From Treponema sp. (GTDB lineage Bacteria > Spirochaetota > Spirochaetia > Treponematales > Treponemataceae): a DNA stretch of 64,000 bases. This document shows positions 6,888-14,073 of the stretch, piece by piece. The notes below the pieces were generated by a model. The model saw only the letters and a program-made list of their open reading frames with translations, was not told the DNA's origin and did not search any database. The stretch lies in NCBI GenBank assembly GCA_016296655.1, contig JAEDIW010000007.1, positions 1 to 64,000 of the forward strand. The letters are read 5' to 3'. Position numbers and translations under genes: made by a program. Within the stretch, counting starts at the first letter, position 1, and each line of letters starts with the position of its first letter.

Positions 6888-7027
6888 GGGAAGTGCTGAT
6901 TAACACTTGAAGCGATTAATCAGCACTTCCCGTCTAATTGTCTGTAAGTCATTGACTTACAGACAATTAGCTACATTCAAGGTTAACACTGAAAAATCCT
7001 CAATAGGATTTATTCAGTGTTTCCCTA
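6888..7027 (+). repeat. Element B three-hairpin repeat, copy 1
   Basis: Three consecutive hairpins: H1 6890-6929 (GAAGTGCTGATTA...TAATCAGCACTTC), H2 6934-6970 (perfect arms CTAATTGTCTGTAAGTC and GACTTACAGACAATTAG) and H3 6985-7022 (AACACTGAA...TTCAGTGTT with inner ATCCT/AGGAT). It is very similar to 53283-53421 and related to 40540-40679. Here it runs into the 3' end of the HAD gene on the opposite strand and supplies that gene's stop codon. Confidence 0.85.
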
Positions 7028-7664
7028 GAAGTTCCGGCAGTTTGTAAACATCTTCTACGCCGTCCACAAGAATTGCTCCCATACCGAGTTCCATCGGAAT
7101 TCGCAAATCAATGTCAAATCGGTCGCCTACGGAAAGGCATTCATCATTTTCTGCACCAGTTTGCCGGGCAGCCATCAGAAACGGCTCTTTTGCCGGCTTA
7201 GATACATGGCTTACGTCAAGCCCTATAATTTCTGAAATAATTTCATCAATTCCAAGAGCTTTTAAGGTTCGTCTTGCCGGCAGCACAGAATTATTGGTAA
7301 CGCAGATCAGAGAATATTTTTTCTTTAACTCCAGAAGGATTTCTGCAAGTTTTTCATCTTTTTTCAGATAGTTTTCCGGGATAATCAGTTCATTTCTCCA
7401 CAATGTCGTAGTTTCAATTGAAATGCCCAAAGCTTTCAGCGTATTTCCAAGACTGATTTTTTTGCCCTGATTTTCTTCCTCATATTTTTTTTGAAAAGCC
7501 TTTACATTTTTCTGCGCCTCTTCCTCAGAAATGCCTGTTTCTTTGCCATAACGTTTTATCAAAACATCAATCTGGCTTTGGGCATATTCAGGGTTTGTAT
7601 AAAGTGTTGCATCAATATCAAAAATAATTGTCTTTAGATTTTCTGGAATTTTATAGATTGTCAT
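7014..7664 (-). CDS. HAD-superfamily hydrolase (pyrimidine 5'-nucleotidase-like)
   Basis: 216 residues. The nucleophile motif IIFDIDATLYT (about 14-24) is the DxDxT box with A before T; ICVTNNS is motif II and CLSVGDRFDIDL motif III near 177. The helical cap resembles the SDT1/pyrimidine 5'-nucleotidase group, so a nucleotide or sugar phosphatase is likely. ATG at 7664 is preferred to 7676 because GGAGGG sits 4 nt before it. It overlaps the 3' end of the FGGY kinase gene by 14 nt, so the two are probably coupled. The last residues and stop come from hairpin H3 of element B, so the original C-terminus may have been replaced. Confidence 0.85.
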   Translation of the reverse strand: MTIYKIPENLKTIIFDIDATLYTNPEYAQSQIDVLIKRYGKETGISEEEAQKNVKAFQKKYEEENQGKKISLGNTLKALGISIETTTLWRNELIIPENYLKKDEKLAEILLELKKKYSLICVTNNSVLPARRTLKALGIDEIISEIIGLDVSHVSKPAKEPFLMAARQTGAENDECLSVGDRFDIDLRIPMELGMGAILVDGVEDVYKLPELLGKH

Positions 7665-8946
7665 TGTGCCCTCCATTTTTTGCCTTGAAAATTTTTCCTT
7701 TTGTTACTACAGCAGATGCAGCTTCCTGAATGGTTTTGTAAATCCCAAGTCCAAGCCATCCCAAAGCTGCATCGCCTGAAAGTTCTGAATCTGGAATGGA
7801 ACAAATCTCGAACGTTTTTCCGCTGATATTTGCTTTCATGGCAATCCATTCTTCAGTTTTTGCCTGACCGCCGGTAACCGTAACTGTGTCAGAAATTTCT
7901 ATGCTGCATGGATTTTCTGAGTCTTGATTTGCTTTTGCCAGCGCCTGAGCGAGTATTTCAAGACCAATCTTTGTTTTTTCTGCCAAACCCAGCATAATGC
8001 GGTACCCGCAGCTGTTTCTGTCCTGCAGACTTAACTTAACAAGTTCCTGGTATGAAATTTCTCTGCCCGTTTTTTTTTCAAATTCTGCCTTGTAGCTGCT
8101 GAAAATTTTTCCGCTGTCTGGAAACAATATGCTGGCATTCCAAAGCCCTGGTATTACAGACGGCAGCATCCGTATCTGCGGAGCAGACAGATGTTTGTCC
8201 ACGCATAGATTCAGACCCTCGCTGGAGCCGGCCCTGTCGCAGATTTTTCCAGGCTGCAGCGTGTTTGTGCCGATTAAGGCGACTATAAAATCCGGCGCAC
8301 CGCAAAAAACAGGAACAGGTTTTTCCAGATATAAATCAGCTGTGATTTCTTTTGTTGTACAGCCACAGTTAAAGGCCGGCGGAACAAATTCTGGAAGTTT
8401 TTCCTTTTCAATGCCAAAGTGTTCAACTTCTTCACTGCTCCAGTAAGCCGGAACATAGCGAATTTCTGGCAGAATGGTAACGGCTTTACCTGTAAGCATA
8501 TAAATCAAATATTCCGGACCAGAAAAAATAAATTTTGATTTTTTCCAGATTTCTGGGAATTTATTTCTGAAGCCTAAAAGCCGCGGAATAAAAAGCGATT
8601 TAGTACCCTTTTTCCATACGTTAGCATTTGAAAATTCTTCGGAAAGTTCATCATTCCATAGCAATGTAGTTCCGTCTTCGCTTACAATTGTAGGACCGTT
8701 GCCGGAAATGCAGATGCCGCAGATTGTCGGCTTGTATCGACTGAAATGTTTTGCAGCAGCGATTATGACAGCAAGCCACTGCTTTGAAAGTTTTGTTTTA
8801 TCTGATGAATTTAAACTCTGTTGAAAAAATGAAAGAACTGCCCCGTTTTTTGTAATCAGGGCAGCTTTCAGTGAAGAACTGCCGATGTCAGCGCAGAAAA
8901 CGGTTGCTTCTGCACTGGCATTACAGCTATTTAAGAAGTTTTTCAA
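7651..8946 (-). CDS. FGGY-family carbohydrate kinase
   Basis: About 431 residues from a TTG at 8946; upstream in-frame ATG (9015) and GTG (8955) lie inside prs. The ATPase fold begins with FCADIGSSSLKAALI, followed by a CGICISGNGPTIV strand; CDRAGSSEGLNLCV near the centre and VTVTGGQAKTEEW near the C-terminus match the FGGY phosphate and adenosine regions. It phosphorylates a sugar or polyol; the substrate cannot be told. It overlaps prs upstream and the HAD phosphatase downstream, forming a tight minus-strand operon of kinase, phosphatase and PRPP synthase. None of the start codons has a good Shine-Dalgarno, so translational coupling to prs is likely. Confidence 0.85.
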   Translation of the reverse strand: MKNFLNSCNASAEATVFCADIGSSSLKAALITKNGAVLSFFQQSLNSSDKTKLSKQWLAVIIAAAKHFSRYKPTICGICISGNGPTIVSEDGTTLLWNDELSEEFSNANVWKKGTKSLFIPRLLGFRNKFPEIWKKSKFIFSGPEYLIYMLTGKAVTILPEIRYVPAYWSSEEVEHFGIEKEKLPEFVPPAFNCGCTTKEITADLYLEKPVPVFCGAPDFIVALIGTNTLQPGKICDRAGSSEGLNLCVDKHLSAPQIRMLPSVIPGLWNASILFPDSGKIFSSYKAEFEKKTGREISYQELVKLSLQDRNSCGYRIMLGLAEKTKIGLEILAQALAKANQDSENPCSIEISDTVTVTGGQAKTEEWIAMKANISGKTFEICSIPDSELSGDAALGWLGLGIYKTIQEAASAVVTKGKIFKAKNGGHNDNL

Positions 8947-10159
8947 TGATGTCACGGTTATCAAGCAAACCGCCAACCGACTGATTATGGTGAATGCGCA
9001 TGATGACGTTTGCAAACAGACCGCTTACGTCCGTGCTGATGTACCATTCGCGGTTGAGCAAATCTTCATGGTAGACAGCGTTTGTTCCAATAATTCTGTA
9101 GAACAAGCCCTGTTTGTATGCTTCGTCAAACTGTTCAATGGCATTGCCTGTAAAGAATGGCAGACTGATTGCACAGATTACCTTTGTAGCTCCCTGTTCT
9201 TTCAAGAATCCCATTGCTTTTAGCAGAGTTCCGCCTGTTCCCAGCATATCATCTGCAAGGAAAGCAACTTTACCCTTTACATCTCCAAGCAGTTTTACGG
9301 CCTTGATGTTTGTAGAATGAGCATCCTGCGTAACGATTGAATAATCCCTTTCCTTGTAAATCATGGCAAGAGGAAGCTTCAATCCTGAAGCATAAAATTT
9401 ATTGCGGTCAATTGCTCCAGTATCTGGAGAAACAATAACCATATCTTCTGTTTTGTTTACTAAATCAACACATTTGCTCAGCTCGCGGATAATCTGGTAG
9501 CTGGCATGAAGGTTTTCAAGATGTGTAAGGCTGAATGCGTTTACAATTTCACGGGAATGTAAATCCAGGGTAATAATTCTGTTTACGCCAAGATTTTCAT
9601 AGATGTGACCAAGTGTGCGGGCTGTAAGGCCTTCGCGACCTTTTTTCTTGTGCTGGCGGCTATAAGGATAAACAGGAAGAACCAAAGTAATTGTTTTTGC
9701 TCCAGCTTCCTGAACTGCATCAATTGTAACCAGCATTGACATAACATGGTCATTAACGGAAAGTGATAACTTGTTTTTTCCGTCGTTCAGCGGAAGAATT
9801 TCATGGTTTTCACAATCCTGGAAAATGTAAACATCTTTACCGCGGACAGAATCCAAAAGTTCAGTTTTGAATTCACCGTTCATAAAATAAGTAAAGCGTG
9901 TGTTTACTTTAAAAATCGGCGGACGGTAGCTTTCTACAGATCCACGCATACAGACATCAGATGTTTGTATGTCACTGTCAAGATTGATTTTACGAATCAA
10001 CTCTTCTTTCTGCATCTGGTAACGTTTAGAAATGACATCATTTTTCAAAGTAAAACGATGCTTGTACATGTTACGAAGATGTGTAATGACAGCATTTGCG
10101 AAAGCTTCACCACCCTGACATGCAACAATTGCAAGATTTGTCGGCTCGGAATACGGCAT
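8927..10159 (-). CDS. prs: Ribose-phosphate diphosphokinase (PRPP synthase)
   Basis: 410 residues, longer than the usual 310-320. It makes PRPP from ribose 5-phosphate and ATP for nucleotide, His and Trp synthesis. Signatures: TLVLPVYPYSRQHKKKGREG near 160 (ATP-binding loop), RIITLDLHSREIVNAF, VIVSPDTGAIDRNKFYA and the PRPP-binding VAFLADDMLGTGGTL near 300. The extra length is mostly an N-terminal region (about 30-120) that interrupts the first domain, a form I recall from other spirochaetes. GAGGT precedes the ATG, and a promoter lies at 10196-10224. First gene of the prs / FGGY / HAD operon. Confidence 0.93.
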   Translation of the reverse strand: MPYSEPTNLAIVACQGGEAFANAVITHLRNMYKHRFTLKNDVISKRYQMQKEELIRKINLDSDIQTSDVCMRGSVESYRPPIFKVNTRFTYFMNGEFKTELLDSVRGKDVYIFQDCENHEILPLNDGKNKLSLSVNDHVMSMLVTIDAVQEAGAKTITLVLPVYPYSRQHKKKGREGLTARTLGHIYENLGVNRIITLDLHSREIVNAFSLTHLENLHASYQIIRELSKCVDLVNKTEDMVIVSPDTGAIDRNKFYASGLKLPLAMIYKERDYSIVTQDAHSTNIKAVKLLGDVKGKVAFLADDMLGTGGTLLKAMGFLKEQGATKVICAISLPFFTGNAIEQFDEAYKQGLFYRIIGTNAVYHEDLLNREWYISTDVSGLFANVIMRIHHNQSVGGLLDNRDIIEKLLK

Positions 10160-10195
10160 TTATTCAGACCTCATAAATTAGTAGATTTCTTCAAA

Positions 10196-10224
10196 ATACT
10201 AGCATTTATAAAGTGTGCGGTCAA
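10196..10224 (-). promoter_or_regulatory. prs promoter
   Basis: Minus-strand TTGACC (10219-10224) and TAGTAT (10196-10201) with a 17-nt spacer; gives a leader of about 30 nt with GAGGT before the start. Confidence 0.65.
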
Positions 10225-10365
10225 TATTTCCCATAATGATTACAAAAAGTGTTAGTATTTCATTTTTTGGGGACTTTTTGAGTGATGAGGTGGAGTTAGT
10301 GGCTTGACACTTGTGCAAAGTCTGCTGTTTTTCTCCAGGTAGCGCAGTAATATTTTTTTATGCAC

Positions 10366-10394
10366 TTGAAGAGTCTGCGGTGAATTTTTATACT
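10366..10394 (+). promoter_or_regulatory. Promoter of the MBL-fold gene; probable leaderless start
   Basis: TTGAAG (about 10366-10371) and TATACT (10389-10394) are 17 nt apart. The -10 box ends 6 nt before the ATG at 10401, which leaves no room for a Shine-Dalgarno. Confidence 0.6.
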
Positions 10395-10400
10395 TTCATT

Positions 10401-11342
10401 ATGCGCTTTACATTTATGGGAACAGGAACAAGTCACGGCATTCCTGTAATTGCATGCACTTGTGCTGTATGCACAAATTCACAGTCGAAAGACAAAAGGC
10501 TCCGTTGCAGTGCTTATGTTACCTCCGATGAACCTGATGGAAAAAAAATCGGAATTGTCATTGATACAGGCCCTGAATTTCGGATACAGGCGTTGAAATA
10601 TGGAATTTCATCTTTGCGCGCAGTTCTTCTAACCCATTCCCATGCAGACCATTTGAACGGGCTGGACGATATCCGCATTTTCAGCCATACAAAATATTCT
10701 TCAAAATGCAAAAAAATTGTCGACCTTGCAGCTGAATATCCTGAAACTCAAGGCGAAGGCATTCCAATTTATGCAAATGAAAGTACCATAGCAGATGCCA
10801 GGAGTCGTTTTGACTATATTTTCAAGCCTACACAGATTGGTGGCGGCAAGCCAAAGCTTTGTTTTATAGATGCTGAAAAGCATTTTTCTTCGGAAATGCC
10901 CTTAAAAATCGGTTCCCTTTCAATTTTGCCCATACCTATCATGCATGGCACAGTTCCTGCTGAAGGCTGGCTTTTGTCCTGTACTGGCAGAGATGGCAAA
11001 AAACATTCCATTGCATATCTGACTGACTGCAATTATATAAGCGAATCTTCTTTAAACGTTATCCGCTCAAGCATGGGCATCCTTGATCACCTTGTAATTG
11101 ATGCCTTGCGGCAGGACAAACATTCAACTCATTGCAGTTTTCTTGAGGCCATGCAGTATGCCCAGCAACTTGAACCGCAGAATGTTTGGTTTACCCACAT
11201 CTGTCACGATAACAGCCATGAGCAGATTGAGCAGTTTGTACATGACAATCTGAACCTTTTTCCAAAACTGAAAAAAATTGCAGAAAACGGGGGGAGTATA
11301 GGACCTGCCTGGGATGGTCTGGAAATTTCAGCAGGGGAATGA
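10401..11342 (+). CDS. MBL-fold metallohydrolase (PhnP-like)
   Basis: 313 residues. The metallo-beta-lactamase metal site is LLTHSHADHLNGLDDIR (about residues 78-94), with further ligands in IPIMHG and WFTHICHDNSHE. The N-terminus FMGTGTSHGIPVIACTCAVC with its Cys cluster resembles the PhnP / lipoate-metabolism-type phosphodiesterase group (GTG..GVP...C.C.VC), so a cyclic phosphodiester hydrolase is a fair guess. The upstream open frame to 10311 is not used: homology begins at 10401, and a promoter abuts that start, which implies a leaderless message. It converges on rpmB. Confidence 0.88.
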   Translation: MRFTFMGTGTSHGIPVIACTCAVCTNSQSKDKRLRCSAYVTSDEPDGKKIGIVIDTGPEFRIQALKYGISSLRAVLLTHSHADHLNGLDDIRIFSHTKYSSKCKKIVDLAAEYPETQGEGIPIYANESTIADARSRFDYIFKPTQIGGGKPKLCFIDAEKHFSSEMPLKIGSLSILPIPIMHGTVPAEGWLLSCTGRDGKKHSIAYLTDCNYISESSLNVIRSSMGILDHLVIDALRQDKHSTHCSFLEAMQYAQQLEPQNVWFTHICHDNSHEQIEQFVHDNLNLFPKLKKIAENGGSIGPAWDGLEISAGE

Positions 11343-11360
11343 AAATCCTCAAAAGAAAAA

Positions 11361-11472
11361 CGCCGTCCAATTAGTTCTGTTATTTTTAAATTTATTTCGG
11401 CAGCTACACAGCATGTAGCGTAGAGCTTCAAAAATAAATTCGAAAATGCCATTATGAACTTTTTTACGGATT
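11361..11472. repeat. Element C palindromic repeat, decayed copy
   Basis: Shares GTCCAATTAGTTCTGT and AATTTATTTCGG with the reverse complement of the repeat at 78-151, and the far side keeps an ATGAACTTTTTTACGG-like arm. The centre holds an unrelated palindromic insert (GCTACACAGCATGTAGC). Confidence 0.5.
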
Positions 11473-11480
11473 ATCAGGGC

Positions 11481-11520
11481 AAAAAAAAACCGCACTAAAA
11501 GTGCGGGTTTTTGGGTTTTT
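11481..11520. terminator. Terminator between MBL gene and rpmB
   Basis: CCGCAC and GTGCGG arms around a short loop, with nine A residues before and a T-rich tract after; works best for rpmB on the minus strand and could also end the convergent plus-strand transcript. Confidence 0.85.
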
Positions 11521-11594
11521 CAAAGAATCCCAAACCGTAGAATCAAGGTTTTTGCATTTGCGCCTTGATCCGACGTATTTTACAAAAAAATAAT

Positions 11595-11819
11595 TTATTT
11601 TTCTGCTACTGGAGTTTCTTTTGGAACTCTTACCTTCTTTGTAATGAAACCGCTGCGTAGACAACGTGTGCAAACTTTAATAGTTGCTGTTGTTCCGCCA
11701 AGCTCAGTTTTTATCTTAAGAAGATTAGGTCTCCATGTACGATGAGTATGGTTGAAAGACTTACTGATTTTATTACCGTACATTGGAGATTTTCCGCAAA
11801 CGTCACATGTTCTGGCCAT
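11595..11819 (-). CDS. rpmB: 50S ribosomal protein L28
   Basis: 74 residues, basic, with the L28 start MARTCDVCGK, SHNHTHR-like core (SFNHTHRTWRPNL) and the second Cys pair CTRCLRSG. The CxxC...CxxC arrangement marks the zinc-binding (C+) form. The AGGTAGG ribosome site and a promoter at 11859-11887 are present, and a terminator follows, so it is monocistronic. It is often next to rpmG, but no rpmG is seen here. Confidence 0.97.
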   Translation of the reverse strand: MARTCDVCGKSPMYGNKISKSFNHTHRTWRPNLLKIKTELGGTTATIKVCTRCLRSGFITKKVRVPKETPVAEK

Positions 11820-11858
11820 ATCGTTACCTACCTTAACTAATTACGCGTGAGTTCGTTT

Positions 11859-11887
11859 ATAATATTAAATAGCAAGTATTGTGTCAA
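11859..11887 (-). promoter_or_regulatory. rpmB promoter
   Basis: Minus-strand TTGACA (11882-11887), 17-nt spacer, TATTAT (11859-11864). Confidence 0.75.
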
Positions 11888-11924
11888 GCATTCGTTTGTG
11901 ATAGTTTTAGGTCTGAGGTAAAAA

Positions 11925-12635
11925 ATGTCAGAGAATTCAGTTGCTTTATACGTGCAGGAACAGCTCTTTCTGCTGAAAGATGAAAAATTTAAGGAATTTA
12001 ATTCAAAGCTGATTCCAAATGTAAACTCTTCGGCTTTTATCGGTGTAAAAACTCCGGCTATCAGGAAATTTTCTTCTGCTTTTTCGAAGCAGCCTGAATG
12101 TCTGTCTTTTCTGAAAATCCTGCCACATGATTATTTTGAAGAATATGCCGTCCATTCAGCTTTAATTGCTTCTATGAAAGATTTTTCACAGGCATTGCAG
12201 GCTCTTGAAGAATTTTTGCCGTTTATTGATAACTGGGCAATCTGTGACATGCTCAAACCTAAAATATTTAAAAAAAATCTGGATAAACTGCTTCCTTCAA
12301 TAAAAAAATGGATTTTGTCGTCTGAAACTTATACAGTACGCTTTGGAATCGGTATGCTTATGAGTTTTTATCTTGATGAACATTTCTCTGAGGAATATCT
12401 AGAACTTGTGGCTTGTGTAAACTCTGAAGAATATTATGTTAAGATGATGCAGGCCTGGTATTTTGCAACCGCTTTGGCAAAGCAGTGGGAAAAAGCTGTT
12501 ACATATATTGAAGAAAAAAGACTTGTTCCATGGACGCATAACAAAACCATTCAAAAAGCGGTCGAAAGTTTCCGCATTACTGACGAACAGAAAAAATATC
12601 TTCGGACATTGAAGTTAATGGACGATTTGAAATAA
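11925..12635 (+). CDS. DNA alkylation repair protein (AlkD-like HEAT repeats)
   Basis: 236 residues, all-helical, matching the AlkC/AlkD DNA glycosylase family that excises N3- and N7-alkylated purines. Typical features are FIGVKTPAIRKF (about 39-50, the family's G(V)..P.(L/I)R motif), the Asp/Trp-rich DNWAICDMLKPKIF near 104 and the C-terminal YVKMMQAWYFATALAKQW. DNW..CD matches the AlkD-type catalytic Asp region. GAGG precedes the ATG. It stands alone with no alkylation-response genes beside it. Confidence 0.88.
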   Translation: MSENSVALYVQEQLFLLKDEKFKEFNSKLIPNVNSSAFIGVKTPAIRKFSSAFSKQPECLSFLKILPHDYFEEYAVHSALIASMKDFSQALQALEEFLPFIDNWAICDMLKPKIFKKNLDKLLPSIKKWILSSETYTVRFGIGMLMSFYLDEHFSEEYLELVACVNSEEYYVKMMQAWYFATALAKQWEKAVTYIEEKRLVPWTHNKTIQKAVESFRITDEQKKYLRTLKLMDDLK

Positions 12636-12734
12636 GTTTTTTTTCACTTCATTGAAAACTGGATTACAATGGGATATACTTTAGAAAAAAGAGTTGCAGC
12701 GTAAAATAATTTGTTTTGACAGGGGGATTTTTTT

Positions 12735-13151
12735 ATGTCTGAATATAAACGTGGTTTTTCTTTGGGATTTTTGTTGCTGAAAATAGGGCTTGGAATTTTC
12801 TTTATCATAAGCGGAATTTTGATTTTGCAGGGCAGTGCCAGTGAACCTTGTATTATCGCCATAAGAAGCATTGTAAAGGCCAGAATTGCAGACACTCTTT
12901 GCGTTGTAATGGGAATTGTTGAACTTGCAGTTGGTGTAATGCTTTTGCTTTCTGTTTTTGTTTGTTTTGGAAAGACTCTTAATGCGCTTTTTATGCCGAT
13001 AATCATGATTGTGTGGATTATGGCAATAGCCCTGATTGATGTGTTTGGCAGTGCTGGCTTGCTCAATGGTTTTGGCGGAAACTTTATGAATTATGCTTCA
13101 AGAGTTTCTTCTCACTTGATTATACTTGGTTCGATTATTTTGCTGAAATAG
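12735..13151 (+). CDS. Small integral membrane protein, four helices (DoxX-like)
   Basis: 138 residues with four hydrophobic helices (about 10-30, 48-72, 75-100 and 120-138). The plan LKIGLGIFFIISGI near the start is like DoxX/DUF proteins but no diagnostic residue is visible. AGGGGGAT lies before the ATG. Function unknown. Confidence 0.7.
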   Translation: MSEYKRGFSLGFLLLKIGLGIFFIISGILILQGSASEPCIIAIRSIVKARIADTLCVVMGIVELAVGVMLLLSVFVCFGKTLNALFMPIIMIVWIMAIALIDVFGSAGLLNGFGGNFMNYASRVSSHLIILGSIILLK

Positions 13152-13176
13152 TTTTTCTCAAAGCGAATGATTTATC

Positions 13177-13773
13177 ATGAATGATGGAATTTCTTTTAGG
13201 GTTGTCTGTGAAGCTGATGCTCCTGCGCTTTTGGAAATTTATGCACCTTATGTTTTAAATACAGCTGTATCTTTTGAATATGATGTGCCTTCTATTGAAG
13301 AGTTTCAGCAGAGAATCCGCAGTACGTTGCAAAAATTTCCTTATATTGCAGCTGTACAGAATGGAAAAATTATTGGCTATGCTTATGCATCTCCTTTTAA
13401 GTTAAGGGAAGCCTATAAATATTCTGTTGAGTTAAGCATTTATCTGTCAGGTGAATGTCGTCGCAAAGGTGTAGGGAGCAGGCTTTACGGTCTGCTTGAG
13501 CAGATTCTTGCAGCACAGGGAATCCTGAATCTGAATGCCTGCATTACCTACGGAAAAAAAGAAGAAAATCCATATACCTCGCAAGACAGTGTGCTGTTTC
13601 ATGAAAAAATGGGCTATCGTCTGGTCGGAAAATTTTCAAAGTGCGGTTTTAAGTTTGGTACATGGATTGACATGGTATGGATGGAAAAGCTTTTGGACAA
13701 CGGAATTGGAAGAAATTCAACTCCTATGGAGTTTAAGAAATTTAGTCTGGTAAGAAGCCAGTTTGGCCTGTAA
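13177..13773 (+). CDS. GNAT-family N-acetyltransferase (phosphinothricin acetyltransferase-like)
   Basis: 198 residues. The Pat/YncA subgroup pattern is clear: IYAPYVLNTAVSFEY near 25, GYAYASPFKLREAYKYSVELSIYL (split GYAYASPFK, VELSIYL), acetyl-CoA pyrophosphate loop CRRKGVGSRLYGLL near 93 and the C-terminal FHEKMGYRLVGKF..CGFKFG..IDMVWMEK. These enzymes acetylate amino groups of amino-acid analogues such as methionine sulfoximine. The C-terminal 25 residues extend past the usual end. No Shine-Dalgarno is evident; it starts 26 nt after the preceding gene. Confidence 0.88.
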   Translation: MNDGISFRVVCEADAPALLEIYAPYVLNTAVSFEYDVPSIEEFQQRIRSTLQKFPYIAAVQNGKIIGYAYASPFKLREAYKYSVELSIYLSGECRRKGVGSRLYGLLEQILAAQGILNLNACITYGKKEENPYTSQDSVLFHEKMGYRLVGKFSKCGFKFGTWIDMVWMEKLLDNGIGRNSTPMEFKKFSLVRSQFGL

Positions 13774-13885
13774 GCTCCTGATTTTTTTCATACAGCATGC
13801 AAGCCTTTTGAAGATTTGAAAAATTGCAGGCATTCTGTTTGCTGTGTTTATTTGTATTTATAGAAGAAATTTTGTAGAATTTTCT

Positions 13886-14012
13886 ATGCGGCAAGGATTG
13901 GAGCGGTGCCGCAGGCAAACAAACGCAATGCGTTTGGTCGAAGGCGAAAGCCGTAGCCGCGGAAAGCCTGATTTTTGTTGGTGAGAGTAACGAACCAACA
14001 AAAAGCCGCCCG
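13886..14012. repeat. GC-rich intergenic island (element D, copy 3)
   Basis: GC-rich segment with CGCAATGCG and GGCGAAAGCCG palindromes, then GCGGAAAGCCTG followed by a strong hairpin with arms TTTTTGTTGGT and ACCAACAAAAA and a GCCGCCC end. This is the clearest example of the common plan of these islands. Confidence 0.65.
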
Positions 14013-14073
14013 TATTTATAAAAAAAGAGCCTACTTGAAAAGTGAAAATCTATTTTATACAATCACAGGAAAT

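Noticed and set aside
8927..9015. Frameshift at the FGGY kinase start (an out-of-frame ATG lies just before the conserved fold)
   Set aside because: The frame is open with TTG, GTG and ATG choices and the overlap with prs is compatible with coupling; no second broken segment is seen.
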